Assembly: GCA_034509755.1 (NCBI GenBank)
Contig: CM067546.1
Location: forward strand, 33,626,383 to 33,690,382
DNA: 64,000 bases
Direction: 5' to 3'
Source: Anisodus tanguticus
Taxonomy: Eukaryota > Streptophyta > Magnoliopsida > Solanales > Solanaceae
Below the pieces are notes generated by a model that made no database searches, was not told the DNA's origin, and saw only the letters and a list, made by a program, of their open reading frames with translations. Positions within the stretch are counted from its first letter, which is position 1, and each line of letters begins with the position of its first letter. This document shows positions 11,746 to 22,491 of this stretch, piece after piece. The position numbers and the translations under genes are program-made.

Positions 11746-12660
11746 ACTAAACAACATAAGCAATATCAGGCCTAGTGAATGTAAGGTACTATAGTGCACC
11801 TGCAAGACTCCGGTAGAAAGTGGGATCTAACATTGGATCACCATCTAAAGCACTCAGCTTTGATTTAGAGTCAACTGGAGTAGACGTAATTTTGTAATTT
11901 GTCATTTTAGCCATGTACACAATCTCATCTGCATACTTACGATGACAAAGAAACATAATATCTGCAGATCTAGTCATTGAGATCCCTAAAAAATAGCTTA
12001 ACTTCCTCAAGTCAGTCATAGCAAATTCTATTTTAAGCAATGCAATAATCTCATTTTTCAATAGCTCGATGAGGCATTAAGCACAATATCATCCACGTAC
12101 AACAATAAATATGCAATGCTACTACCTCTATGAAAAATAAAAAGAGAATTATCACACTTGCGTATACAAACCCAATCTGCATGATATATTGTGCAAAGCG
12201 ATCATACCACGCTTTAGGAGCTTATTTCAAGCCATAAAGTGACTTACGAGAGACGAAATATATACTGAGGGGCTGCAGGATTTGACAAAACCAGGCGGCT
12301 GGTGCATGTAAATAGTTTCTTTTAAATCCCCATGTAGAAAAACATATTTTACATCAAGCTGATGAATCGACTAGTGCTTACCCATAGCAATACTCAGAAC
12401 TGTGCGAATAGTGGCCGGTTTAATAACCGGACTAAATGTCTCACCACAATCAATGCCCTCCTGCTGATTTGTGTCATCATCCACAAGTCTCGCCTTATAC
12501 CTCTCTAGCTCACCACTATCCCTGTACTTGTGATGAACAAACCATATGCAACGGATCACATTCACCCCCTCCGGTCGGGGAACCAAATCCCAAGTATGTT
12601 ATTTTGTTAAAGCATTAAACTCCTCACGCATGACCGCATTCCAATTCGGGTCCATTTTGA
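11746..12660 (-). pseudogene. Broken copia reverse transcriptase (element 2)
   Basis: The first third of RT is well preserved in the 12371-12586 frame (WFVHHKYRDSGELERYKARL and DCGETFSPVIKPATIRTVLS). The region around 12075-12360 is readable but shifted; the YVDD codons lie near 12090-12110 (plus-strand ATCATCCACGTA). The 11789-12061 frame continues with MTDLRKLSYFLGISMTRSAD and a STPVDSKSKL segment. Unlike elements 3, 4 and 6, the N-terminal RT block has not been deleted here. Confidence 0.8.
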
Positions 12661-13480
12661 CTAATTTTGGGAATGAGGGAAATAATTTGGGTGGACATGT
12701 TAAATTAAACTTTGGGTTTGAAAATTCTGTGTTGGACACGGGTTTCCATACGGTGTGAGGGTGTTGGCTGAGTAAGGGTTTTTGATGTCGGGTCGATGGT
12801 GGTTGGTTGGGTCGAAATCGGGTTTAGTTCATGTCTTGGGTTCGATGCAGGGTGTCGGTTAAGGGAGGTTGGTTGGGTAATCGAAATAGTGTCTGACGGT
12901 GGGTGGGGAGTTGATCTGGCATGTTCGAGGTTGTTGTCGATTTTTGGGTATGGTGTGGTGGTTGTTTTCAGTGTACCTGTACTAGTGGGGGCTAGTAAAG
13001 TTGGGTAGGGTGTCAGTGGGGGTAGGGTTCCAATAACATGGTCGGCTTGTTGGTTGTCAGTGATTGGAGTGACGGCGGCTTGGAGGTGAGAATGTAGAGG
13101 CGACACATGGACTGGGATGTTTATCGGTGGAGGTACATTAACGGGTGGTCGATTGCCGGTTGGAGAGGCAGTCGGCGGTGATGGGGTCAATGACTAGGTG
13201 GGGTAGGCCGGTACAGTGTCGGGGTTTTGCCGGTGAAAAGAATGGCGATGGTAGCTGGTGACAACACGGGGTGTAGGTTACCGATGGTGGGGGGCAACCA
13301 ATGGTGACATGGATGGTCCAGGTGAGCCGTCGGTGGTGGAAACGGTGAGAGGTAGTGACGATGACAGGATACTGACTGTTGCCGGAGCAGTGGTAGTATT
13401 TCGGAGAGCGTGGTGGACAAGAGGCGATGTGTCCGAATCATCAAGAAATTTGTAATTAGTGACTTTGAATATTTGAATGT
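12661..13480 (-). pseudogene. Pro/Thr-rich linker between integrase and RT (element 2)
   Basis: The 12705-13190 frame is rich in Pro, Thr and Ser (for example RPPVNVPPPINIPVHVSP). This is typical low-complexity sequence between integrase and RT in copia polyproteins. It ends MPTRVQ-like with HRMETRVQHRIFKPKV, comparable to the R-x-G-I-F-x-P segment seen before RT in elements 3 and 4. Confidence 0.65.
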
Positions 13481-14420
13481 TGTCAAACGTGAAAACATAA
13501 TCGATAATAGTGACATGGCGTGAGATTATGATATGTCGATGGATAGTTCATAGCACAATATCCCCTATGGTTCGATGGAAAGCCTAGTAAGGCACACAAA
13601 GTAGATATGGGTGCCAATTTATGAGGGGTTCGTGGATGTCAGATTAGGGTAACACATACAATCAAAAATTCTAAGATGGTCATAGGTAGTGATCCTATGG
13701 TAGAGAATTTCGGTGGGTGTCCTATTTTGATTCACATGGGTGGGTAGAATGTTGAGAATGTGTTCCTACCGTTTTTAGTGCATATACCCAAAAAGTAGGG
13801 GGAGAGACGCATGAAAAAGGAGGGTACGAATCATATTATTAATGATTCGGAGAATTCTTTCGGCTTTTCCATTTTGAGGGGAGGTGTGAGGGCACGAGAA
13901 ATGAAAGATCATGCCATTAGCCGCACAAAATTTATGAAATAGAGAATTATTAAACTCTCGACCATTATCACATTGAAACGATTTTATGTCTTTTTCAAAT
14001 TGCGTTTTAACCAGTGTACGAAACTCAACAAATTTGGAGAACATTTGAGATTTGAGTTTGAGTGGATAGACCCAAAGAAAGTGAGAAATCATAAAAAATA
14101 TCATATAGTATTTGTGGCTTAAGTTGCTAGTTACGGGAGATGTCCATAAATCAACGTGAATAATATCAAAGGGGGGAGAAAGTAGTACTCATAGAAGCCG
14201 TAAATAGTAGTCTAACGTGTTTCCCTAACTGACACGAGGAACAACTATGAGAAAGGTTCCCTTTGTTACATTGGATTAAATTTTGCTTTTTAAGAGTATA
14301 AAAATGTGAGAGCCCGGATGACCAAGTCTACTATGCCACGTAGAAGAAGATATGGTTCTTAAAACGGTGTGAGGAGTGACACTAGCATCGGATGTGGGTA
14401 GGAACGGATATAGGTCTCCC
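13481..14420 (-). pseudogene. Broken copia integrase (element 2)
   Basis: The 13775-14104 frame begins in the integrase core and shows FQCDNGREFNNSLFHKFC and HTSPQNGKAERILRIINNMI, with the acidic residues of the DDE core visible. The pre-integrase zinc part lies at about 14200-14350 in decayed form (plus-strand complement of WHSRLGHPGSH near 14305-14345). The C-terminal integrase segment toward 13500 is heavily mutated. Confidence 0.78.
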
Positions 14421-14760
14421 TCACTATTGCATCTCGTAAGGAGTTTCCCGGTATGGAGGTCCGTTACAGAAAATCCAAACGGTTCAATTGAGACAGAATT
14501 ATCAGTGGCAAATTTTCTAACAGAAATTAGATTTTTGATGATGTTTGGGGCATAAAAGACGTTTTAAGAGAGAAGTGGGGAAGTGGTAGTGGGGTAAGGG
14601 TGTGGCCAAATCCTTGAATTGTAATGCGATGACCACTACCGACCATAATAGATTGTGGAGTTGGTAACTGTCGTAGTTGAAGAAGATTACCTGAATTATT
14701 GGTGAGATGAGACGCGACGCCCGTATCCATATGCCACGCATTATCAGGCCGTTGACGAGT
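14421..14760 (-). pseudogene. Copia protease with intact DTG motif (element 2)
   Basis: The frame at 14527-14946 contains AWHMDTGVASHLTNNSGNLL, the retropepsin active-site region, and then SIMVGSGHRITIQGFGHTLT and FSLKTSFMPQTSSKI. The preceding about 70 residues of the frame resemble no gag and have no zinc knuckle. The frame breaks after FMPQTSSKI; the continuation is in another frame. Confidence 0.75.
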
Positions 14761-15048
14761 CAAAGAAGCCATGTATTTTGTTCTCGGGTAAAGGACAAAA
14801 GGAGTGGAAACAGAAAATAGAAAAAGCTGACAGTAGACAGTTTCTTGGGCAATGGAACATGGGCCAAGCAGTGTCGGGTAAGGAGCAAGGCAGGGAAACA
14901 GAGGGCAGAAAAAACAATGTTTCTCGGGTAATGAAACACTGACCACATCAGAGAACAGAACACAGAAAATTTGATTGTTTTCTCGGGAAAAAGTCGCAGT
15001 AACAGAGGGGCTGCGACGGTAGAGGAAAGAAAGTAAGGTTTAGGTTTT
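14761..15048 (-). other. Short leader in place of gag (element 2)
   Basis: Only about 290 bp lie between the PBS and the protease region. It contains CTGTTCTCTG/CTGCCCTCTG-like motifs repeated around cccgagaaac units (plus-strand TTTCTCGGG at about 14930, 14985 and TTCTCGGG at 14780). No gag motif is recognisable. Confidence 0.65.
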
Positions 15049-15062
15049 GGCTTCTGATATCA
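15049..15062 (-). other. Primer-binding site of copia element 2
   Basis: The plus-strand sequence GGCTTCTGATATCA is the complement of TGATATCAGAAGCC, a slightly mutated initiator tRNA-Met-type site directly next to the LTR end. Confidence 0.82.
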
Positions 15063-15221
15063 TGTAAGATTGTGTTAATCTCTCTTGGGGAGCATTTTTC
15101 ATTAATACAAATATATATAGGTGTACAATTTGGAATACCTATACAACAAGAATCCTAGTTCTACCATAATTACATAACACTAAATATGGTAACTATAATA
15201 TATGATACATACTTGCTAATA
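15063..15221 (-). repeat. 5' LTR of copia element 2
   Basis: On the plus strand it runs from TGTAAGATTGTGTTAATC to CTTGCTAATA. It is homologous end to end with 10984-11140 and has the same TA..CA termini in element orientation. Confidence 0.85.
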
Positions 15222-15670
15222 CTTTTCATGTAAAATATTTTAAGAAAATTTACGTCGTATCAAACACAACACTAAACGGTTTAAGGAATATGTAGTGAGA
15301 GTTGCTTTAACTGTGCCAGCTAAATCTATTTAATAAAAAAATTAGGTTTTTGGGGAGTTAATTAAGGAAATGCAGGATTGGGCTAAGTGGTCTTATAAAA
15401 TTGAGAGTAGTGTTTGAGGTTAGTTTACTAGCTAAAAGTAAATAAAGAGGAGCAACGTAGGCAAAAAAGAAGATAGCGAAAAGAAAATTAATTGAATTTA
15501 TAAGCTTTACTAAGATCAAAAGTATATGATGTAACAAAGCCACTTGGAATCAATAGGCCGCAGTTGCTGAATGTACATTCCGATCCACTTGTTTAGTTAT
15601 GACTAAAAGTGGATCTAGATTTAAAAAAAAAAAATGAATTCAGTTTCTGATGCTACTGCAGGCCACAACT
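15222..15670. other. Intergenic spacer
   Basis: This is AT-rich DNA between element 2 and the rearranged LTR of element 3. I see no gene, repeat family or RNA here. Confidence 0.6.
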
Positions 15671-15886
15671 AATTAATATTGTACACTTACCATAATATTT
15701 GTATTATCATAATTGTATAGTTAGTGTCTAAGTAGAATAAAGTTTTAGGAGTAGAATTGGAATATGATTTTCCTATTATGAAAATATGTAAATATTATGG
15801 TAAGTGTACAATACTAGTTACACCACAACATTACCTAAACTAGGAGACTAAAACATTACCTAAATTATATACAAAAACCGAGGCCA
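15671..15886. repeat. Rearranged 5' LTR: sense half joined to an inverted half (foldback)
   Basis: Positions 15671-15793 match the later half of the 3' LTR (TATTGTACACTTACCATAAT through AAAATATGTAAAT) in the sense direction. Positions 15794-15886 match the earlier half of the same LTR in the antisense direction (ATTATGGTAAGTGTACAATA through CCGAGGCCA). The 20-bp segments at 15677-15696 and 15794-15813 are perfect inverted repeats. Confidence 0.85.
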
Positions 15887-16057
15887 ACTAAACATATCAG
15901 AAGTCTAGGTCTTAAAATCCTCTATCAAAATCCCTCATAATTTCCGTCCAATTGCCTCATTTTCTAAGCCCCTTTCCCTCGGAATTCGTGCCGACGGTCT
16001 ATCATCTCTTCACAAAATTTTCTTCCAAATTCCTCAATCACATATTGTTCTATCAAT

Positions 16058-16894
16058 ATGTACATCACGGAGTACGTTTCATCCTGTCCTTACAGTTTCT
16101 AACATCAAGAATAACATCCCTCTTGTTCTTGAAATAGAAAACGTCCAATATGCGACGTGGGCCAAACTGTTCAAAATTTACGCACGCTCGCATCAAGTCA
16201 TCCATCACATAATCCCCGTGGCTCCTAAGGATACGGAGGTGCCAAGACACGAGGATGATCCTAAGTTGTGGACGACTCTTGATGCCACCGTTCTTCAGTG
16301 GATATATTCCACAATTTCTACCGACCTTTTGCAAACGATTATTGAACCTGACGCTACGACGCATGCGACTTGGGATAGGCTACGTGATATATTCCAAGAT
16401 AATCAAAATTCTAGAGCTGTTACTCTTGAGCAGGATTTCTCCCACGTCAATATGGAAGATTTCCCTAACGTTTCAGCTTATTGCAAAAGATTGAAGGAAT
16501 TGGCGGCCAACTCCGCAACGTTGGAGCACTGGTTTCGAATGATCGTTTGGTCCTCCAAATGGTTTCAGGCCTCTCCGAAGATAATAGTGGTGTCGGCACA
16601 CTTCTTCGTCAAAGCAATCCTCTTCCGCAATTTTATCAGGCCCGTTTTATGCTTATACTCGAAGAAGCAAGCATGGCTAAAAAGGCAGCTACCGGTGCTA
16701 GTTCCGCGGTCATGATGACCGAGTCCACTGTTCATCCTACCGGTTCCAGCAACTCGAGCCAAAACCTCAACAACGGGGGCGGCAAAAAGGGAGGAAATAA
16801 GAAAAATAATGGCAAGAATCGTAGCGACAACACTGAAGGCAGCCAAAACAGTGGTGGTGGCGACGGTGGCCCTAGCAACGGTCAGTATCAGTAG
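16058..16894 (+). pseudogene. Broken copia gag (element 3)
   Basis: A gag region of the copia type is present, with LVLEIENVQYATWAKLF, LWTTLDATVLQWIYSTISTD, LRDIFQDNQNSRAVTLEQ and FPNVSAYCKRLKELA, then a frameshift at about 16505. After the shift, the 16481-16894 frame gives LVLQMVSGLSEDNSGVGTLL and a Gly/Asn/Lys-rich basic tail. I see no CCHC zinc knuckle in this family; the basic tail may take its RNA-binding role. The first in-frame ATG (16058) reads out of frame, so the start is also damaged. Confidence 0.8.
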
Positions 16895-17100
16895 CAGTTT
16901 TGGCCCCGCAGTGGGCCCCTATGCAGTGGCAGTGGGCCCTACAGTTACAATTTGGGCCAAATAATTTTCAACCTCACTGGCAGTGGGCTGCCCAGTGGCA
17001 GTCGAGGCCCAACACGACCTGACCCACTTTCAGTAATTCCTCTGGGCTGAGGCAGCAAACAGGGGTACTTGGGTCTCGGCCCCTGCATGCCCATCACGCA

Positions 17101-18440
17101 GTGGCCCCCACTTCTACCGACATCGAAGCCGCAATACACACGCTTGGTTTAAATCCTCCGGACCCAAATTGGTATATGGACACCGGTGCCACTACCCACA
17201 TGACATCCGATTCAGGTACGCTCTCATCTTATTCCAATTTGAGCAACCCTAGTGGCATAATTGTTAGTAATGGTAATTCTATTCCAATTCGTGGTTATGG
17301 TCATAAAACTTTGTCTCCCCTAATCCACCCCTTATCTTGAAAAATACCCTACATGCCCCCAAATTGATTAAAAACTTAGTGTCTGTCCGTAAATTCACCA
17401 CTGACAATTCCGTTTCTATTGAATTTGATCAATTTGGTTTCTCTGTAAAGGATTTAAAGACGGGGAGTCCTCTCATGAGGTGTGATAGTAGGGGAGATCT
17501 TTATCCTATCATGCCAAATTCCGGTCTATCGAGTCAAGCCTTGCCATCAGCGTTTGCAGCCCTTGCTCCTTCCTTGTGGCATGCTCGTCTTGGTCATCCG
17601 GGGTCGTTTATTTTGTCTTCGTTAGATAAAAATAATTTTATTTCATGTAAGGGTACGCGTAGTACTCTGAATTGTCATTCTTGTTCTTTAGAAAATTGTT
17701 AGGTTGCCGTTTGTAGATTCTAATTTTCATACTTTAATGTCATTTGATATTATTCATAGCGACTTATGGACATCTCATGTTCTTAGTTCTTTGGGTCATC
17801 GGTATTATATTCTCTTTTTGGATGATTATTCTAAATTTTTATGGACGTTTCCGATAGCGAAAAAATCTCAAGTTTTTTCCATCTTTCTTAAAATTTAGAG
17901 CTTTCATTAGAACTCAATTCGAACGTGAAATAAAAAATATCCAATGTGACAATGGCGGAGAATATGACAACGGGGTATTTAAGGAATTTTGTGCAAATAA
18001 TGGGATCCATTTTTATTTTTCTTGCCCTCATACGTTTTCACAAAATGTGAAAGCCGAATGAAAAATTCGTACCATTAATAACATTGTCCGAACTTTATTG
18101 ATTCATGCTTCCGTACCCCCCTTCGTTTTGACATCATGCTCTACAAATGACCACATATCTTCTTAACATTCTTCCTTCCAAACGTTTGACATATTTTTTC
18201 TCTCTTCAAATTTTATATAATAAGACTCAGTCGTATTCACATCTTAGGATCTTTGGGTGCTTATGTTATCTGTTATTTCCGTCCACTACAATTAACAAAC
18301 TTCATGCTCGATCTATCCCGTGTGTGTTTTTGGGCTATCCATTCAATCATCGTGGTTACAAATGTTTTGATTTGTCATCTAATAAAATCATCATTAGTCG
18401 CCATGTAATTTTTGATGAATCTCAATTTCCGTTTGCTAAG
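17101..18440 (+). pseudogene. Broken copia protease-integrase (element 3)
   Basis: Protease: NWYMDTGATTHMTSDSGTL at about 17170-17220. Pre-integrase: LWHARLGHPGSFILSSL and NCHSCSLENC (17337-17702). Integrase core: FDIIHSDLWTSHVLSSLGHR and YYILFLDDYSKFLWTFP (17704-17898), then a frameshift to IQCDNGGEYDNGVFKEFC, a stop after NVKAE, and the C-terminal segment IPCVFLGYPFNHRGYKCFDL in the 18147-18698 frame. At least four frame changes and a stop occur. Confidence 0.82.
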
Positions 18441-18937
18441 GTTAGTAATCTCGTGCCTAGTTCGTATAATTTTTTGGATGATGGTATATTCCCGTATATT
18501 ACTCACCATTTTTTGGACATGTCCCGCACCCCAAATCCGCCAGCGGGCCCACTGTCTGCTGATTCTACAGTCCCGATTCTACCCTCATTTTCCGATTCTC
18601 GGACTTGGGCCGGTGTTCGCCCCGGTTTTCAGAATCGGACCAGTTGTCGAGCCCAATCCAGAATCTGGGCCAGTATCGGCGTCAAGTTCTATTTCTGAGT
18701 CCAGATCGGGGCCAGCAGGCCCACTACCTGCTGGCCGGTCCTTCTCGAGTTCAGAAAATTCCCAAAATCCGCCCAATTCTTCCCCGAGTCATAGACCAAT
18801 CACTCGTAGTCAATGGGGGTATTTTTAAACCAAAAAGACATTTTAATTTACATTCGAATGTGCTTAAATCACCCTTACCCCGTAATCCTGTGTCTGCGCT
18901 AAATGACCCGAAACAGTCTATATACATTAGCCTTTAG
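18441..18937 (+). pseudogene. Ser/Pro-rich linker before RT (element 3)
   Basis: Overlapping frames rich in Ser, Pro and Arg end with RPITRSQWGYFKPKRHFNLH-type sequence (about 18785-18855), then ALNDPK. It then joins directly to the middle of RT: the first third of RT is deleted at about 18910. Confidence 0.65.
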
Positions 18938-20067
18938 GGTTTAGGGATCCCAAATATCCTCATCATGTATGTTTGTTGAAGAAGTCTTTATATGGGCTTA
19001 AGCAATCTCCATGGGCCTGATATAAGAGGTTTGACGACTATGTTTCGACTATTGGGTTCACTCACAACAGGTCGGATAATTCCTTGTTCATATATCATCG
19101 TGGTTCGTCCTTGGCCTATATATTATTATATGTGGATGATATTATTTTGACTACTCCTTCCGATGCCTTACGTCAGTCTATCATGACAATGCTCAGCTCT
19201 GAGTTTGCTATGAAAGACTTGGGGCCCTTGAGTTATTTTTTGGGGATTACTGTCACTCTTCATGCAGGTGGATTGTTCTTATCACAGAGGAAGTATGCAG
19301 CCAAGATCATTAAGAGGGTTGGGATGTCATCCTGTAAGTCCACTTCCACTCCAGTTGATACTAAACCCAAATTAGGCGCTCCGTACAAGGATCCGACCCG
19401 CTATCACAGTCTTGTAGGGGCCCTTAAGTATCTCACATTCACGAGACCAGATATTACATATGCCGTACAACATGCGTGTTTGTTTATGCATGATCCTAGG
19501 GTTGAGTACATGAATGCACTCAAACGCATCATTCGGTATATTCAGGGTACACTTGACTATGACTTGCATTTATATCATTCATCGACGTCCACACTTGTCT
19601 CGTATACAAATGATGATTGGGGTGGCTGTCCGGATACTAGACGGTCCACGTCTGGCTATTGTATGTTTCTTGGCAATAACTTGGTCTCCTGGTCTGCGAA
19701 ACGTCTGTCGACTTTGTCCCGCTCCAGTGCCGAGGCCGAGTATCGAGGTTTAGCTAATGTGGTCTCGAAATCGTCTTGGTTACGTAATTTGTTATTAGAG
19801 CTTCATTGTCATATTCAGAAGGCGACCTTGGTTATTGTGATAATGTTAGAGCCATCTACCTTTCTGGTAATCCGGTTCAACACTAGCGCACTAAACATAT
19901 CGAGATGGATATTCACTTTGTTCGCGAAAAGGTTTCCCGTGGTCAAGTACGCGTCTGCCATGTCCCGTCCAGGTATCAAGTTGCCGACATCTTTACAAAA
20001 GGTCTTCCCTCGGTCATTTTTGAAGATTTTAGGGACAGTCTCAGCGTTTGAAGACCGCCCGCTATGA
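18911..20067 (+). pseudogene. Truncated copia RT and RNase H (element 3)
   Basis: RT starts at the segment equivalent to VYxHxPLGFRDP (with a stop), followed by VCLLKKSLYGLKQSPWA. The open frame from 19084 shows the catalytic LLYVDDIILTTPSDALRQSI, DLGPLSYFLGITV and STPVDTKPKLG, then RNase H with RYIQGTLDYDLHLYHSSTST, DTRRSTSGYCMFLGNN and SRSSAEAEYRG. A late frameshift near 19835 scrambles the C terminus. The RT fingers region is missing, so polymerase function is not expected. Confidence 0.82.
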
Positions 20068-20078
20068 CTACGGGGGTG

Positions 20079-20363
20079 TGTTAAATATCCATAGGATATA
20101 CACGTGTATATCCTATGTATATTGGCCTCGGTTTTTGTATATAATTTAGGTAATGTTTTAGTCTCCTAGTTTAGGTAATGTTGTGGTGTAATTAGTATTG
20201 TACACTTATCATAATATTTGTATTACCATAATTGTATAGTTAGTGTCCAAGTAGAATAAGGTTTTAGGAGTAGAATATGAATATGATTCTCCTATTATTA
20301 AAATATGTAAATTGTATATATACTCTTTTAATTAATGAAAATAATCAAGAAATTATTTCTTTA
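20079..20363 (+). repeat. 3' LTR of copia element 3
   Basis: It begins TGTTAAATATCC right after the polypurine tract CGGGGGTG and ends near TTATTTCTTTA. It contains the internal repeat TTTAGGTAATGTT twice. It is homologous in its second half to the LTRs at 22088-22479 and 26879-27304. Confidence 0.85.
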
Positions 20364-21395
20364 ATATATATGAGTTCCAACCCAAATTATGTCCACTTTT
20401 AGATGTTTGCACTCCGGATTGATCAAAGAAATTCTAAAAATATTTTTGGACATAAAGGGTATTGAGTTAATGGTCGATACAACCATTATAAAGAAGATCG
20501 TGATATATCGAAGTTCCAAATTCTAGAATTAATGTCTTCTAATTTAAATTTTGGTAAGCCCAGTTATCAGTATATATATGTGCGCTATTTGAACATATAT
20601 AGATATTCAGTCAAATAGTAGCCAACGTTGTGAAAAAAGAAAATCATTTGTCGGCCTAACAGTATTGAAAATTGAAATTCTATTCTGATACTATTATATA
20701 AACTTCAAGCCCTACATAACATCTATACGAGCAAGAATATGAAAAACATAAATTAGGAATTTGACTATGCATATTATCGGCAGAATGGTCATAAATGTGA
20801 CACAGACGAAATGTAGTAGTCCAATATAGGTATCATGATTATAGTACAAGGTCGGCAAACCTACATAAAATTTGTCGCTGTGCTCTATTCTTTCTCATCT
20901 TAGCACTGAATATTTGGTTCCCTTTCACTCAACTTCAAGCAACAGATCCCCACCAATTTTCTGCTTAGTGCTTTTTGAGCAGGTTTTATCTGGTCATCAT
21001 CTCGTGGGCACATTTGTTACCTAAATTACCAGATAAACCTATAATCTTGTCTCTGTGCTGTCTACTCGATCTTTTAATTTGGAGAAGAGAAGCCGGTGAG
21101 GAACCAGAGTTAGAGGAGGATTCAAAATTTGATTTTATAAAGTGTTATGCTACTGATCAAGTTTGAACTCTTCAACTTTAACTATAGAATGCAGAAGCTC
21201 CCTCAATCCGGTTCGGGTTGCCACTGAATACTGATCACTATAGTTATTAAGTTCGAAATTTCATATTTGTATGTATTGTAGTAAATCTTTTAGAACATAT
21301 ATATAATTTGCAGATAGTGAATTCAGCTGAACTGTAGTTTTGATTGAACATCCGCCCTAGATAATGTGTAAATCAATTATATTTAATTAATTGTG
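20364..21395. other. Intergenic spacer
   Basis: No coding region or RNA gene is recognised. A short frame (20975-21166) has no motif. The base composition is ordinary for the window. Confidence 0.55.
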
Positions 21396-21409
21396 GCGAT
21401 CAACAAGGA

Positions 21410-21589
21410 GAAAGAGAGCTTTGGAGTAATTGGTAAAGTTGCTGCCATGTGACCAGCAGGTCATAAGTTCAAGCCGTGAAAACAAACTCTTGTAGAAATG
21501 CAAGGTAAGAATACGTACAATAGACCCCTTATAGTCCGATTCTTCCCCGCAAATAATATAAACTTAGTGCACCGAATTGTTTTTTTTTT
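21410..21589 (+). mobile_element. Au-type tRNA-derived SINE
   Basis: The order of landmarks fits the plant Au SINE: GAGTAATTGGTAAAGTTGCT (A-box side), GTGACCAGCAGGTCATAAGT with the B-box side TTCAAGCC, then ACAAACTCTTGTAGAAATGC, CGTACAATAGACCCCTTATA and a CTTAGTGCACCG end followed by a T tail. A decayed TSD is visible: GCGATCAACAAGGA at 21396-21409 versus GCAATCGACATGGA at 21590-21603 (3 mismatches). Family recognition is from memory of the consensus. Confidence 0.82.
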
Positions 21590-21673
21590 GCAATCGACAT
21601 GGAATTTATGGCATGTACAATTGACTGCGATGCTAAGGAAAGGACCACTTGCTAATAAAATACTCTTTTCTAA

Positions 21674-21958
21674 TTAAACCACGTGCACAAAGCCATTGAA
21701 GTGATTGAGATTTTAGGGATCTCCGAGATCCTTACTCGACTTGCCAACAAAACGGGGTTGCTTGACGCTATTCTCCTTTCGAGTGAATTAAATTACTTCG
21801 GCTCGGATGCCTTTGATCAAATGAAAGGATGGATGCCTGCCTTTAGTGACTTCGTTCGGTTATTCCGTGGCCACCAAGTGATTGGGGATTTCCAGAAGGT
21901 TGGCCACGTGCACAAAACTATAACTTGGAAGAATTATAATTCACAGTCAATATATTAA
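21674..21958 (+). other. Unrecognised coding-like segment flanked by 13-bp direct repeats
   Basis: An uninterrupted frame begins at 21674 with no initial ATG. The protein is well mixed in composition, with for example EILGISEILTRLANKTGLLD and GSDAFDQMKGWMPAFSDF, unlike the AT-rich surroundings. CCACGTGCACAAA occurs at 21679-21691 and again at 21904-21916, bracketing 212 bp. I do not recognise the family. It could be a gene fragment captured by a repeat, an insertion of organellar or coding DNA, or chance. Confidence 0.35.
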
Positions 21959-22087
21959 ATTCATAACATCTTGCAATTACCCTGTACAACTTCATTTTCA
22001 TAAAAAAGTTCATAGCTTGCACTTTTCAAGTCATAAATACCATGCAATCATTCGCTTAAAATCTTCACGTTTAATCAAATACCATAC
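21959..22087. other. Spacer before copia element 4
   Basis: Plain AT-rich sequence ending in the target-site copy CATAC (22083-22087). Confidence 0.6.
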
Positions 22088-22479
22088 TGTTAAACAAAGG
22101 TAATATACCTGTGATATACACTGAATATACACCAGTATATATCACAGGTATACAAGATAGAGCCCGACGATAACAAAGCAAAGTGGGCAGTGGCCCAACT
22201 CGTCCAAGCCTATCTCGGATTTGGGCAGCAAATCAGTGATCAAGTTTTGTATATTAAGGAAAGTATATTTTGTGTATATTGTAGTGTATTTGTTACCTAG
22301 ATTAGGATATACACTTACCATAATTAGGATATACACTTACCATAATTGTAAAGTTAGAATTATGGTAGAATAAGGTTTTAGGAATAGAATATGAATAAGA
22401 TTCTCCTATTATGGAAATATGTAACTTGTATATATAGCCTTTCAATTAATGAAAATAATCAAGGGGATTATTTCTTTCA
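22088..22479 (+). repeat. 5' LTR of copia element 4
   Basis: It begins TGTTAAACAAAGG and ends TTATTTCTTTCA. It contains a palindromic segment near its start (GTGATATACAC ... TATATATCAC) and a short tandem repeat of AGGATATACACTTACCATAA. Confidence 0.92.
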
Positions 22480-22491
22480 TGGTATCAAGAG
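22480..22491 (+). other. Primer-binding site of copia element 4
   Basis: TGGTATCAAGAG lies directly after the 5' LTR and is complementary to the 3' end of initiator tRNA-Met in the usual plant copia manner. Confidence 0.85.

Larger units (their letters stand above)
10984..15221 (-). mobile_element. Ty1/copia element 2, full length but gag-less and inactive
   Basis: A minus-strand element of 4238 bp is bounded by LTRs at 10984-11140 (3' LTR) and 15063-15221 (5' LTR). The flanks are ATTTT (10979-10983) and CTTTT (15222-15226), a probable 5-bp TSD with one later mutation. The domain order is protease, integrase, RT, RNase H. The two LTRs differ at many positions by eye, so the insertion is old. 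Only about 290 bp separate the primer-binding site from the protease region, so gag is missing, as in element 1. Frames for all domains are interrupted. Confidence 0.88.
15671..20363 (+). mobile_element. Ty1/copia element 3, rearranged 5' LTR, inactive
   Basis: A plus-strand copia encodes gag (16058-16894), protease (17101-), integrase (17704-18440), linker, RT and RNase H (to 20067). It ends with a PPT (CGGGGGTG, 20071-20078) and a 3' LTR at 20079-20363. The 5' LTR is represented by a sense fragment joined to an inverted fragment (15671-15886), after which the PBS remnant ATATCAGAAG (15894-15903) follows. The left edge and TSD cannot be defined. RT lacks its N-terminal third. It is closely related to the elements at 22088-27304 and 39236-41019. 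Confidence 0.85.

Noticed and set aside
10979..15226. A perfect TSD for element 2
   Set aside because: ATTTT and CTTTT differ at one base, and T-rich flanks are weak evidence; I treat it as probable only.
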